The notes below the pieces were generated by a model. The model was given only the letters and a program-made list of their open reading frames with translations, did no database searches and was not told the origin of the DNA. Below, one piece after another: positions 28,313 through 38,681 of a DNA stretch of 64,000 bases. Within the stretch, counting starts at the first letter, position 1, and each line of letters begins with the position of its first letter. Made by a program: the position numbers and the translations under genes. The DNA lies in the NCBI RefSeq assembly GCF_021083185.1, contig NZ_JAIGQB010000010.1, forward strand, positions 1 through 64,000, read 5' to 3'. Source of the DNA: Nocardioides furvisabuli. Its GTDB lineage: Bacteria > Actinomycetota > Actinomycetes > Propionibacteriales > Nocardioidaceae.

Positions 28313-28828
28313 TCAGGACTCCGAGCCGAACCAGTCATCCGAGTCCGGTACAAGCGCTGCCCACAGCGACCTCAACTCAGTCCACGCGACCTGGGACTGC
28401 CACGACAGCCACGCAAGTTCCTGGGAGGTGTACGTCAGTCGCTTCACGGAGCCCCTGTTGACAGTCGTGATGCGGAAGTGCCCATCGACACGCTCAACGA
28501 AGCCATGTGCCAACGCGTTGCGCAACTTGTTCACTCGTGCCAGAACTTCCGGGAGGAAGGGCCACCGATCCATCAGGTCAGCGTCCAAGACCGTGGTCAG
28601 CAGCGCGATGCGGTCCTGCATGGAGACTCGACTGAAGACTCGCTCCGCCAGCACGTCGGCAGCCTCTTGGTCGCGGGCGTAGCGCATGGCCAGAACGTCG
28701 TTCAGGGCTGCGTCGAGAGCGACGAAACGCTCTAGGACCACCGTGCGGACGACATGGCGAGCGACGTCGCTGGTGTCGAACTCGTGCAGCCCAGCGAAGT
28801 ACTGCTCTAGGTCAGTCGGCTCTTGCAC
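28313..28828 (-). CDS. HEPN-like protein, possible ribonuclease
   Basis: 171 residues, mainly helical. LRNALAHG (R103, N104, H108) matches the R-x4-6-H motif of HEPN domains, which are often metal-independent RNases of toxin or phage-defence systems. No nucleotidyltransferase antitoxin partner is adjacent; the next gene upstream is a small zinc-ribbon protein. TACTGT lies 7 bases before the GTG at 28828. Codon use and GC are lower than in neighbouring housekeeping genes, suggesting transfer. The function is inferred from one motif only. Confidence 0.5.
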   Translation of the reverse strand: MQEPTDLEQYFAGLHEFDTSDVARHVVRTVVLERFVALDAALNDVLAMRYARDQEAADVLAERVFSRVSMQDRIALLTTVLDADLMDRWPFLPEVLARVNKLRNALAHGFVERVDGHFRITTVNRGSVKRLTYTSQELAWLSWQSQVAWTELRSLWAALVPDSDDWFGSES

Positions 28829-28881
28829 GCGGGCGACAGTACGCGGGGGAAGCCGCGGCAGTTGTTGAAACCTCCCCCGTG

Positions 28882-29262
28882 CTACTGGTCGGGGGCGGTG
28901 CCAGGTCGATGCGACTCCGGACCGTGGATCGACTGGTCGGTGCGACTTCCTTCCTTCTCCCAAGTCACCTCTCCGGTTTCTAAGGAGTACCACCGCTGCC
29001 AGTACCGCCCTGACCGCTGGTCTATGACGATCACCTTGCGCTCTTCACGACCACGATCGTGGTTCCACTCAATCCGCATCGTGACATCGAGCTGGGTGCC
29101 TGCTGCCCGATCGCCTGCACGAAGCCGCATGGTGATCGGATTCCGTTCATCCCCGACGCGCACAGTCGCTGACTGCCTGACCTTCTCGGCAGGTAGGCAC
29201 TCATCACAGATCAGCAGACGCGTTGAACCACCGCAGATCGCACAGGGAACGTTGGCGAGCAC
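28882..29262 (-). CDS. zinc-ribbon protein, unknown function
   Basis: 126 residues. An N-terminal zinc ribbon (CAICGG ... CDECLP, about 7-22) precedes a beta-rich part (QSATVRVGDERNPITMRLRAGDRAAGTQLDVTMRIEWNHD). No family recognised. The GTG at 29262 is the longest possible start and lacks both a ribosome site and a leaderless -10, so the true start may be downstream. It lies 53 bases upstream of the HEPN-like gene on the same strand, in the less GC-rich insert. Confidence 0.5.
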   Translation of the reverse strand: MLANVPCAICGGSTRLLICDECLPAEKVRQSATVRVGDERNPITMRLRAGDRAAGTQLDVTMRIEWNHDRGREERKVIVIDQRSGRYWQRWYSLETGEVTWEKEGSRTDQSIHGPESHRPGTAPDQ

Positions 29263-29318
29263 ACCACGAATCGTGTCACGGAGGACGCTTTAGGTCTCCC
29301 CATCGCTACTTCTCTTCC

Positions 29319-29699
29319 CTAGTCCATCCAGCGGCCAGCGCACCTCCGGAGTACCTCTGCGATGGCATCGGTGTCGGACAGTCGTCCGTCGGCGATCGAG
29401 ATGACGAAGTCGTACGCATCGTCGTCGGGTGCGTCGATCTCGACGCCGTTGAGGTCCAGGAAGACCAGCGCGGCCAACCATCCGAGTCGCTTGTTGCCGT
29501 CGACCAGCGCGTGGTTCCCCAGGAGGGACTGCAGCAACGCAGCGGCCTTCTCCTCGATGCTGGTGTAGGCGTCGTCTCCCCACAGGCGCGTCCGAGGACG
29601 GTGTGCCGCGGAGTCGAGCAGGCCGATGTCCCGCACGGGTCCGACGCCGAGGTCCTGGGCGAGCAGCAACAGGTCCTCCAGCGTCAGGTGCGTGGTCAC
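29319..29699 (-). CDS. doc: Doc-family toxin (Fic fold)
   Basis: 126 residues. H63-ALV-D67-GNKR matches the Fic/Doc active site H-x-F-x-(D/N)-(A/G)-N-K-R. Doc toxins phosphorylate EF-Tu and stop translation. The GTG overlaps the antitoxin stop (GTGA), the normal arrangement with antitoxin first. C-terminal residues (LSDTDAIAEVLRRC) are typical of the death-on-curing family. Confidence 0.85.
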   Translation of the reverse strand: MTTHLTLEDLLLLAQDLGVGPVRDIGLLDSAAHRPRTRLWGDDAYTSIEEKAAALLQSLLGNHALVDGNKRLGWLAALVFLDLNGVEIDAPDDDAYDFVISIADGRLSDTDAIAEVLRRCAGRWMD

Positions 29700-29899
29700 T
29701 CGCCGAGTCGCCGCAGCACGTCGGCGTACCTCGAACGCAGTCGGGACGAGGCGTCGCGCACCGACGCCTCGTGGGCGTGCCGGTCGACGTACTCCCTGAC
29801 GGCGGCGCGAGCGACGTCCTGCATCGAGCGGTCCTCGGCCTCGGCCTGCGCGCGCAGGGCCTCCGTCTCGTCGTCCGTGAGTCGCAACGTCATGGCCAT
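29696..29899 (-). CDS. ribbon-helix-helix antitoxin of the Doc pair
   Basis: 67 residues. MAMTLRLTDDETEALRAQAEAEDRSMQDVARAAVREYV is read as a ribbon-helix-helix DNA-binding domain, followed by a helical tail that should mask the toxin. This is not a Phd fold, so the module pairs an RHH protein with Doc. ATG at 29899 sits 6 bases after TATCAT, and a perfect palindrome covers that box, fitting autorepression. Confidence 0.8.
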   Translation of the reverse strand: MAMTLRLTDDETEALRAQAEAEDRSMQDVARAAVREYVDRHAHEASVRDASSRLRSRYADVLRRLGE

Positions 29900-29905
29900 G
29901 CTGGA

Positions 29906-29925
29906 ATGATACCACTCTGGTATCA
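29906..29925. promoter_or_regulatory. antitoxin promoter and palindromic operator
   Basis: TGATACCA-CTC-TGGTATCA (29907-29925) is a perfect 8+3+8 palindrome. Read on the minus strand, the -10 box TATCAT (29911-29906) is inside it, 6 bases from the antitoxin ATG, so repressor binding would block the promoter. Confidence 0.75.
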
Positions 29926-30012
29926 AATCGTCACTGCGTACAACACTGTCACGGGAACCCCTGCGGCGCACGACGCGTTGGACACTCGCCCGTCGTGCGT
30001 CGAGAGGAACCC

Positions 30013-30612
30013 ATGCTGCCCAGTCCCACAGTCCAGGCTGACCGACTCATCTCACTCGGTGTGCACGAGCACGCCGGTCTCACTGCCGACCAGCTGCGAG
30101 CCGCCGCCGCGACGTCTGCTGACGGCCTGCTCGTCACCGCGGCACCGGCCTCCACGCTGGCTCCGCTGATGACCCGGGGCGAGCGGACCGGCTTCGTGGT
30201 CGAGGACATGACGGACGTGGACGCCTTCGACGCCGCTCCCCTGCCGCCGACGCCGTACGTCGTCAGCGGGCCCACCCGCGGCGACGAGCACGCGAACCGG
30301 AGCCCCGAGGAGTGCCTGCCGGAGATCCTGGCGGCGGGCCGATCGCCGCTCACCCTCGGCGAGGGGATCCACTGGGTCCTCCAGGACCCCGACGTGCTCG
30401 AGCGCAACCGGTGCTTCATGACCATCGGGTCCAGGCTGCCCAAGGCCAACGGGACCTACGACGCCCGCACGCCGGCGCTGTGGATCAGCAACGGCACCGG
30501 TCGCGACGGGCGCGAGCGCAAGGACGCGGCCAAGGTCGGGTGGTGCTGGTGGGGCAACCGGCACACGTGGCTCGGGATCGCCTCGTGCTCCGGGCGGACT
30601 CCCCTCGGCTGA
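30013..30612 (+). CDS. DUF5701-like protein
   Basis: 199 residues. The opening LPSPTVQADRLISLGVHEHAGLTADQLRA and the closing WGNRHTWLGIASCSGRTPLG resemble an actinobacterial family I recall as DUF5701; no function is known. ATG at 30013 follows GAGAGGA. The gene stands alone after the insert, so it probably marks the return to ancestral DNA. Confidence 0.7.
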   Translation: MLPSPTVQADRLISLGVHEHAGLTADQLRAAAATSADGLLVTAAPASTLAPLMTRGERTGFVVEDMTDVDAFDAAPLPPTPYVVSGPTRGDEHANRSPEECLPEILAAGRSPLTLGEGIHWVLQDPDVLERNRCFMTIGSRLPKANGTYDARTPALWISNGTGRDGRERKDAAKVGWCWWGNRHTWLGIASCSGRTPLG

Positions 30613-30622
30613 GAGGGCCGCG

Positions 30623-31156
30623 TCAGCTCGGCTCCCAGGCCAGCACCGCGTCGCGCAGCTCGTCCGGAGGTGCGACGCTGTCGAGCGTCAGCACCGGTCG
30701 CCCCACCTCGGCGAGCCACTCCTCGTGGGCCCAGAGGCTGCGACCGGTGAACTCCGGGTCGTCGTAGCCGCTCGCCCAGGTGAGGAACTCCTCCCAGGCG
30801 CCCGGGTCGGACGTGCGCCCCTCCCGGCGCAGCTCCTCGCGGGCGTGCAGCCGGCGCATCCGCTCAGCCGGGTCGAGCCGCAGGAAGACCACCGCGTCGC
30901 ACTCAGCGACGATCTCCTCGCCCCAGCCCAGCATCGAGCCCGACAGCACCCACGCCTCGCGCGGCACGAACACCCGCCGCATGAGGGTGATCCGGTCGGC
31001 CTCGGGACGTTTCTCGGCGTACGGCGGGTCGGTGGGCACCCAGAAGTAGTCGTCGGCGTCCGCGTGCGGGACCGACCACCACGACGCGAGGGTGCGTGCC
31101 AGCGTCGTCGTGCCCGATCCGCTGGCGCCCATCACGTGCAGCCGGCAGCGCCGCAT
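30623..31156 (-). CDS. P-loop kinase-like protein (adenylate-kinase fold)
   Basis: 177 residues. Walker A is GASGSGTTTLA (about 10-20) and the lid region carries RLDPAERMRRLHAREELRREG. Such small topology-modulation kinases phosphorylate nucleosides or unknown small molecules. The ATG overlaps the preceding stop by one base, so it is the last gene of a three-gene operon with the thioesterase-like and homocysteine methyltransferase genes. Confidence 0.75.
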   Translation of the reverse strand: MRRCRLHVMGASGSGTTTLARTLASWWSVPHADADDYFWVPTDPPYAEKRPEADRITLMRRVFVPREAWVLSGSMLGWGEEIVAECDAVVFLRLDPAERMRRLHAREELRREGRTSDPGAWEEFLTWASGYDDPEFTGRSLWAHEEWLAEVGRPVLTLDSVAPPDELRDAVLAWEPS

Positions 31157-31605
31157 CAGAACCGCCGCAGCTGATAGGTCCCGACGGTCGTGGCCACGAC
31201 CTCGTCCTGCGCGTCGGTGATCGACGCCTCCAGCACGAACTCTCCCCTGCCGGTCGCGAGCGCGTCGCGGCGCACCCGCGCCACCTCGTCGTCGGACAGG
31301 CTCGTCGCGGCGCGTACGACGCCCAGCGCGGGCCGCCGGAACCGGATGGTCGACTCCTTGACGAGCGGCACGAAGCCCGCGAGCTCGCCGTCCGGGTCGA
31401 GGTCGAAGGTCGCCAGGCTCAGCACGCCACCGAGCATCTCGGCGACGCTGAACAGCGACCCGGCGTAGGTGACGCCGAAGTGGTTGACGTTGGGCTCGGC
31501 CGGCAGGTCGGCGACAGCACGGCCCGGCCCCACCTCGACGAGACGGATGCCCATCGCCTGGAGGATGGGCATCGAGGCGACGGCGTCGGCGAACCGGTCG
31601 GACAC
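31156..31605 (-). CDS. hotdog-fold thioesterase-like protein (DUF4442/PaaI-like)
   Basis: 149 residues. VNHFGVTYAGSLFSVAEMLGGVLSL is a hotdog central helix with the usual N-x-x-G elements, then KESTIRFRRPALGVV. It may hydrolyse acyl-CoA, but catalytic residues are not certain. Start is GTG one base after the homocysteine methyltransferase stop. Confidence 0.75.
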   Translation of the reverse strand: MSDRFADAVASMPILQAMGIRLVEVGPGRAVADLPAEPNVNHFGVTYAGSLFSVAEMLGGVLSLATFDLDPDGELAGFVPLVKESTIRFRRPALGVVRAATSLSDDEVARVRRDALATGRGEFVLEASITDAQDEVVATTVGTYQLRRF

Positions 31606-31606
31606 C

Positions 31607-32509
31607 TCACGCCCCCAGCGTCGTCCGCAGGGCCGTGACGTCCTCCGGCCCGACGCGGCAGCAACCACCGACGAGCCGGGCGCCCGAGACCACCCATGCG
31701 TCGACGTCCTGGGCGGTGAAGTCCGAGCGCCCCTCCCACTCGCGGGTCTCGGCGTTCCACGACTGTCCGGAGTTGGGGTAGACCACGACGGGGCCGTGGG
31801 GGCCGGCGAGCTGGACGGCGTCGCGGGCGTCGACCGGTGTCGTGCAGTTGACCCCGACCGCCAGCACCTCGGCGACGTCGGCCGCCATCGCGAACGCCTC
31901 CTCGAGCGGCTCCCCTGCCCGGGTGCGTCCGTCCGCAGCCGACAGGGACAGCCACGCCGGGATGCCGGTGCCGTCGAGCTCGGCCAGGACAGCCTCGACC
32001 TCGGCCAGGCACGGGATGGTCTCCACCGCCAGCACGTCGGCGCCCTCCCCCACGGTCGAGGCGAGCACGTCGAGCCGGGGTCGGTGGAAGGCCCGCAGCC
32101 CGTCGACGTCGAGGTCGTAGTCGCCGCGGTACTCCGACCCGTCGGCGAGCGCGGCGCCGTACGGCCCCACGGACGCGGCGACCCAGCCGTCCGGGGCTGC
32201 GGCGTCGCGGGCCGCGGCGGCCAGCGCCACGCTGCGGCGCAGGAGGGTCTCGACCTCGTCACGGTCGGCGCCTGCGGCGCCGAAGCCCTCGAAGGAGACC
32301 TGGTAGGACGCAGTCGTCGCGACCTCGGCGCCCGCAGCGAAGAACTCCCGGTGGGCCGCCTCGATCGCGGCCGGGTCGTCGAGCAGCAGGCGCGCGGACC
32401 ACAGGTCGCTCGACAGGTCGTGACCGTGCCGTTCGAGCAGGGTGGCGAGCCCTCCGTCGAGGACGACGGGGCGGGAGGCGATGGTCTCGCGGAGGCTGTG
32501 CGGGCTCAT
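31607..32509 (-). CDS. mmuM: homocysteine S-methyltransferase
   Basis: 300 residues, cobalamin-independent. VLDGGLATLLERHGHDLSSDLWSARLL opens the family; zinc ligands are the Cys in VGVNCTTP and the Cys pair in GGCCRVGPEDV. It methylates homocysteine to methionine using S-methylmethionine or SAM. ATG at 32509 is favoured over 32518 because GGGGGA precedes it at suitable distance. Confidence 0.9.
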   Translation of the reverse strand: MSPHSLRETIASRPVVLDGGLATLLERHGHDLSSDLWSARLLLDDPAAIEAAHREFFAAGAEVATTASYQVSFEGFGAAGADRDEVETLLRRSVALAAAARDAAAPDGWVAASVGPYGAALADGSEYRGDYDLDVDGLRAFHRPRLDVLASTVGEGADVLAVETIPCLAEVEAVLAELDGTGIPAWLSLSAADGRTRAGEPLEEAFAMAADVAEVLAVGVNCTTPVDARDAVQLAGPHGPVVVYPNSGQSWNAETREWEGRSDFTAQDVDAWVVSGARLVGGCCRVGPEDVTALRTTLGA

Positions 32510-32571
32510 GTCCCCCATGCTCGCAGGTGCCGGCGAGCCGTGGGGTTGGACCCGTCGGTCACGATCACGGA

Positions 32572-33363
32572 GTGCCAGAGGGACACACCATCCATCGACT
32601 CGCCCGCCACCACGCGGCGATGCTGGTCGGCCAGCGCATCGCCGTCGACAGTCCGCAGGGGCGCTTCGCCGACGGCGCGCGGTTGCTCGACGGACGGGTG
32701 CTCGGCGCGACCGACGCGTGGGGCAAGCACCTGTTCCACCGCTACGACGACCTCTGGCTGCACGTGCACCTCGGGCTCTACGGCAAGTTCCGCGACGGCG
32801 TCCTTCCCGCCCCGGAGCCGCGCGGGGCGCTGCGACTGAGGCTGGTCGGTGCAGGACACTGGCTCGAGCTGCGGGGACCGACCGCCTGCGAGGTGATGAC
32901 CGGCGCCGAGCGCGCGTCGGTGCTCGCGCGGCTCGGTCCCGACCCCCTGCGCCGCCGACCGGACGCCGAGGCGTTCGTGGCACGCGTCCGGCGCAGCCGG
33001 GCCCCGATCGCCACCCTGCTCATGGACCAGTCGGTCGTCGCGGGGGTCGGCAACGTCTACCGAGCCGAGGTCCTGTTCCGGCAGCGCCTCGATCCCTACC
33101 GCCCCGGCCGCGAGCACGACGGCGGGACCCTGGGGCAGCTCTGGGACGACCTCGTCGTGCTCCTGCGCGCAGGTGTGCGCGCCGGGCGCATCGTGACCAC
33201 CCTGCCGGAGGACCGGGAGCGTCCGGCGGGCCGGCCCCGGAGGGTCGACTCGCACTACGTCTACGGACGGGCCGGGCTGCCGTGCCGGATCTGCGGGACC
33301 CCGGTGCTGGACGCGCAGATCGCCGCCCGGCGGCTGTTCTGGTGCCCGGTCTGCCAGGGCTGA
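32572..33363 (+). CDS. nei: Fpg/Nei-family DNA glycosylase (Nei type)
   Basis: 263 residues. After Met removal the N-terminus PEGHTIHRLA gives the catalytic proline and glutamate of the endonuclease VIII branch. VVAGVGNVYRAEVLFRQRLDP is the helix-two-turn-helix, and CRICGTP...CPVCQ is the zinc finger. It removes oxidised pyrimidines. GTG at 32572 follows CACGAT by 6 bases, which may be a leaderless promoter. Confidence 0.9.
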   Translation: MPEGHTIHRLARHHAAMLVGQRIAVDSPQGRFADGARLLDGRVLGATDAWGKHLFHRYDDLWLHVHLGLYGKFRDGVLPAPEPRGALRLRLVGAGHWLELRGPTACEVMTGAERASVLARLGPDPLRRRPDAEAFVARVRRSRAPIATLLMDQSVVAGVGNVYRAEVLFRQRLDPYRPGREHDGGTLGQLWDDLVVLLRAGVRAGRIVTTLPEDRERPAGRPRRVDSHYVYGRAGLPCRICGTPVLDAQIAARRLFWCPVCQG

Positions 33364-33376
33364 TCCGGCCGCGACC

Positions 33377-35740
<2,364 letters not shown>

Positions 35741-35891
35741 GCGTGCTGCTCTCCCCTGTCTGCGCGCCGCGGCCTCCCGCCCGGCGGCTGCCCGTCATCC
35801 TGCCAGTACGACGTCCTGTGCGGCAGGGACGTGACAGCGCTCGCCCCGCAGGATGAGGCCCGGTCCTGGGGCGGCGTGCCATGGTCGTGGC

Positions 35892-36374
35892 ATGACCTCA
35901 CACGACGACCAGCTCGAGACCGTCGCCCGGATCATGGAGGACACGCGCATCGCGGTGCTGACCTACGTGAGCCCCGAGGGCGCGCTCGTGTCCACGCCGA
36001 TGGGGACGCAGGACTTCGAGCAGCCCGGCACCACCTGGTTCCTCACCGAGCGCGACACCGACAAGGTCCGCGCCATCGAGGCCGACCCCCGCGTCAACGT
36101 GTCCTACTCCAGCGACGCCGGTTGGGTCTCGCTCTCCGGCACCGCGCGCGTCAGCGAGGACCGCGCGAAGCTCCGGGAGCTGTGGGACGCCTCCGCCGGC
36201 GCATTCATGTCGGGCGGACCGGAGGACGCGTCGAACGTGCTCCTGGAGGTCGATGGTGCGACCGCGGAGTACTGGGAGTCGCCGGGCAAGGTGAGGGCCG
36301 CCGTCGAGCTCGCCAAGGGCCTCGTCGGCCGGCACACGCCCGACATGGGCGACAACGACACCGTCAGGCTCTGA
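35892..36374 (+). CDS. pyridoxamine 5'-phosphate oxidase-like flavin protein
   Basis: 160 residues of the split-barrel family (general stress protein 26 type): MEDTRIAVLTYVSPEGALVSTPMG, TWFLTERDTDKVRAIEADPRVNVSYSS. It should bind FMN or F420; the reaction is unknown. CATGGT lies 6 bases before the ATG at 35892. Confidence 0.82.
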   Translation: MTSHDDQLETVARIMEDTRIAVLTYVSPEGALVSTPMGTQDFEQPGTTWFLTERDTDKVRAIEADPRVNVSYSSDAGWVSLSGTARVSEDRAKLRELWDASAGAFMSGGPEDASNVLLEVDGATAEYWESPGKVRAAVELAKGLVGRHTPDMGDNDTVRL

Positions 36375-36378
36375 TCCC

Positions 36379-37179
36379 GTGCTGGTCGACGCGCACGGAC
36401 CCGCTGGCGCCGGTGAGGCGTGGCGGCTCTTCACCACCCCCGAGCTCTGGCCGACGTGGGCACCGCAGATCAGCTCGGTCGAGGCCTCCGACACCGTGCT
36501 GACGACGGGCACGACCGGTCGCGTCCACGGCCCGGCCGGACTCTCGGTCGACTTCACGGTCACCCACGTCGACCACGCCGAGCGCTCATGGTCCTGGCAG
36601 GTCGGACGCGGGCCCGTCGAGGTGGGCATGGACCACCACGTGCTCCCTGCCCCCGACGGCTGCCGAGCCGTGCTGCGCGTCCCGGGCCGCTCGGCTGCTG
36701 TCGCGCAGCCCTACCGGGTCCCCGCAGCGCTGGCCCTGCGCCGTCTCGTGGCCGGCTCCCCGGGCGGTGGTGACGGCGATCCCGTGGAGGAGGTGGGGAC
36801 CTTCGACTTCGCCTTCACGCCGTCGTACGCCGTGGCCGGGCGTGCTTTCGGCATCACCCCCCGGACCACGACCGTCGAGGTCGGGCCCGAGTGGCTCTTC
36901 GTCCGCTACGGCCCGTGGCGCCTGGTCACCCCGCGCAGCAACCTCGCCTCCGCCGAGGTCACCGGCGGGTTCTCCTGGGTGAAGACCGCCGGGCCTCCGC
37001 ACCTGTCGCTCAGCGACCGCGGGATCTCGATGACCACCAACGGTGACCGCGCGCTGTGCCTGTCCTTCCACGAGCCGGTGCCGTCGATCGACCCGACCGC
37101 CTCGATCGCGCACCCCGGTGCGACGCTGTCGGTGGCGGACCCCGAAGGCCTCGCCGCCGCGCTGGGCCTGGGCGCCTGA
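36379..37179 (+). CDS. SRPBCC domain fused to a PH-like actinobacterial domain
   Basis: 266 residues. Residues 1 to about 120 look like a SRPBCC/START-type ligand-binding fold (WRLFTTPELWPTWAPQISSV, WQVGRGPVEVGMDHHVL). The remainder (TTTVEVGPEWLFVRYGPWRLVTPRSNLASAEVTGGFSWVKTAGPPHLSLSDRGI) is a separate beta-rich domain usually met as a stand-alone actinobacterial protein. The GTG start is 4 bases after the preceding stop and has no ribosome site, so the true start may differ. Confidence 0.65.
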   Translation: MLVDAHGPAGAGEAWRLFTTPELWPTWAPQISSVEASDTVLTTGTTGRVHGPAGLSVDFTVTHVDHAERSWSWQVGRGPVEVGMDHHVLPAPDGCRAVLRVPGRSAAVAQPYRVPAALALRRLVAGSPGGGDGDPVEEVGTFDFAFTPSYAVAGRAFGITPRTTTVEVGPEWLFVRYGPWRLVTPRSNLASAEVTGGFSWVKTAGPPHLSLSDRGISMTTNGDRALCLSFHEPVPSIDPTASIAHPGATLSVADPEGLAAALGLGA

Positions 37180-37189
37180 CGACCCTGCG

Positions 37190-38305
37190 TCAGGCCCGGA
37201 CGACCTCGAGATCGAGCCACTCCCCCAGGGCCTCGATCTCGGCGTCGACCCGAGACCGGCGACCGGCCGACCAGTCGTCGTCCTCGTGCACCGCGTCGAC
37301 GACGAGCACGCCGGCCGCGGGGTCGGCGGTCGCGTCGACCTTGCCGACCAGCTCGTCGCCGTCGAGGACGGGCATGGCCCAGTAGCCCCATCGCCGTGCC
37401 TCGACCGGCTTGTACATCTCGAGCTGGTAGTCGAAGCCGAAGAGGTCCGCCATCCGCTTGCGGTCGAAGACCAGCCGGTCGAGGGGCGAGAGGATCGCAG
37501 TACGCCCCTCGAAGGCGTCGCCGTCGGCATCGTCGAGGAGCGCCGGGTCGACACGCCACTGGCCGCGGGTGCCCTCGACGCGCGCGGGCTCTCCGACGTC
37601 CCGGACGGCGTACGGCTCGTGCCAGGCCTCCAGCGCTCGCGGACGCGCCAGCCCGAGGGCGCGGAGGCGTCGTCCGGCGAGGGTGCGGTGGGCTTCCTCG
37701 GCGGGCACGGTCGGGTCGCCCGGGTGGACCCGCTCGGCGAGGTCCCACCGGCGCTCGCGCCCCTCGCGGGACGCGACCGCGACCTCACCGCGCGCCTCGA
37801 GGCACTCGAGGAGCTTCAGGACGTTCTTGTGGTCGGTCCAGCCCGTCGAGCGCCACGGCACCTCGCAGGTGTCCGGCAGGTCGCGGGCGGGCGTCGGGCC
37901 CTCCGCCCGCAGGTGGGCCAGCACGTCGCGCCGGCACCCGTCGTTGGCGGCCACCCAGTCCGCGAGGTCGTCCTGCCACGGCTTGACCGGCGGCTCCCCC
38001 GGCCAGGCGTCCATGTCGGCGCGCAGGAGGGCGACGTCCTCGGCCGGCCGGAGCAGGCCCTGCACCTCGACGACGGAGCCGTTGCCGACCAGCTCGTCGA
38101 GGTCGTCGGTCTCGTAGGCGCTCCCCAGCCGGGTCCACAGCGCGAGGTCGGCGTGCAGGGCCACCACCGAGGTGAGGTCGACCTGGAGGAATCCCAGGTG
38201 GCGGATCGTGTCGAGGACGTCGGTCGGGCGGTGCGCGTCGAGCAGCTGGGCGCGGACGGCCACGCGCCGGGCCTGCTGCCGCGTCAGCTCGTGCACCCCA
38301 CCCAT
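37190..38305 (-). CDS. YcaQ/AlkX-type crosslink-repair DNA glycosylase
   Basis: 371 residues of the HTH_42 family. The Q-x-D catalytic motif appears as Q41-V-D43 in LGFLQVDLTSVV, and winged-helix repeats follow. YcaQ unhooks interstrand crosslinks made by nitrogen mustards; the QxD version marks the YcaQ branch. TAGGAT lies 6 bases before the ATG at 38305, a leaderless pattern. It ends 10 bases from the convergent SRPBCC gene. Confidence 0.85.
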   Translation of the reverse strand: MGGVHELTRQQARRVAVRAQLLDAHRPTDVLDTIRHLGFLQVDLTSVVALHADLALWTRLGSAYETDDLDELVGNGSVVEVQGLLRPAEDVALLRADMDAWPGEPPVKPWQDDLADWVAANDGCRRDVLAHLRAEGPTPARDLPDTCEVPWRSTGWTDHKNVLKLLECLEARGEVAVASREGRERRWDLAERVHPGDPTVPAEEAHRTLAGRRLRALGLARPRALEAWHEPYAVRDVGEPARVEGTRGQWRVDPALLDDADGDAFEGRTAILSPLDRLVFDRKRMADLFGFDYQLEMYKPVEARRWGYWAMPVLDGDELVGKVDATADPAAGVLVVDAVHEDDDWSAGRRSRVDAEIEALGEWLDLEVVRA

Positions 38306-38513
38306 GACGTGATCCTAGGGGTGCGCGGACCTCTGCCCTCGCGCGCGCGGCCGGGCCACCCAGGCATGGCCCCATCGGGTCATTCGGGTGCCAGATCGGG
38401 TAAACGAGCGGGTGTCGGGCCCCGAACGGCGTCATCCGGTGCCACTCTCGACGTCACGAGGACGAGGGGCAACCGGTGCCCCCGCCCACCCGGGAGCGGG
38501 AAGGAGCCAGACC

Positions 38514-38660
38514 ATGTGGGACACCGTCGAGACCACCACGGACCACCTGTCGCACGACCTGCCCTGCGCGGGATGCGGGCACGGGCGCCACACCTACCTG
38601 CCGTGCTCCGACACGTGCGACTGCGCCGAGGGCCGCGACCGGCTGCTCAGCGCCGTGTGA
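38514..38660 (+). CDS. 48-residue cysteine-rich small protein
   Basis: Sequence runs MWDTVETTTDHLSHD then PCAGCGHGRHTYLPCSDTCDC. Five cysteines and two histidines in 30 residues suggest a small zinc-binding fold. AAGGAG lies 8 bases before the ATG, a strong ribosome site. Function unknown. It converges on phoD, from which it is separated by 21 bases. The 208 bases upstream contain no gene. Confidence 0.65.
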   Translation: MWDTVETTTDHLSHDLPCAGCGHGRHTYLPCSDTCDCAEGRDRLLSAV

Positions 38661-38681
38661 CCGGCGCAGCCCAGGGCGCCC

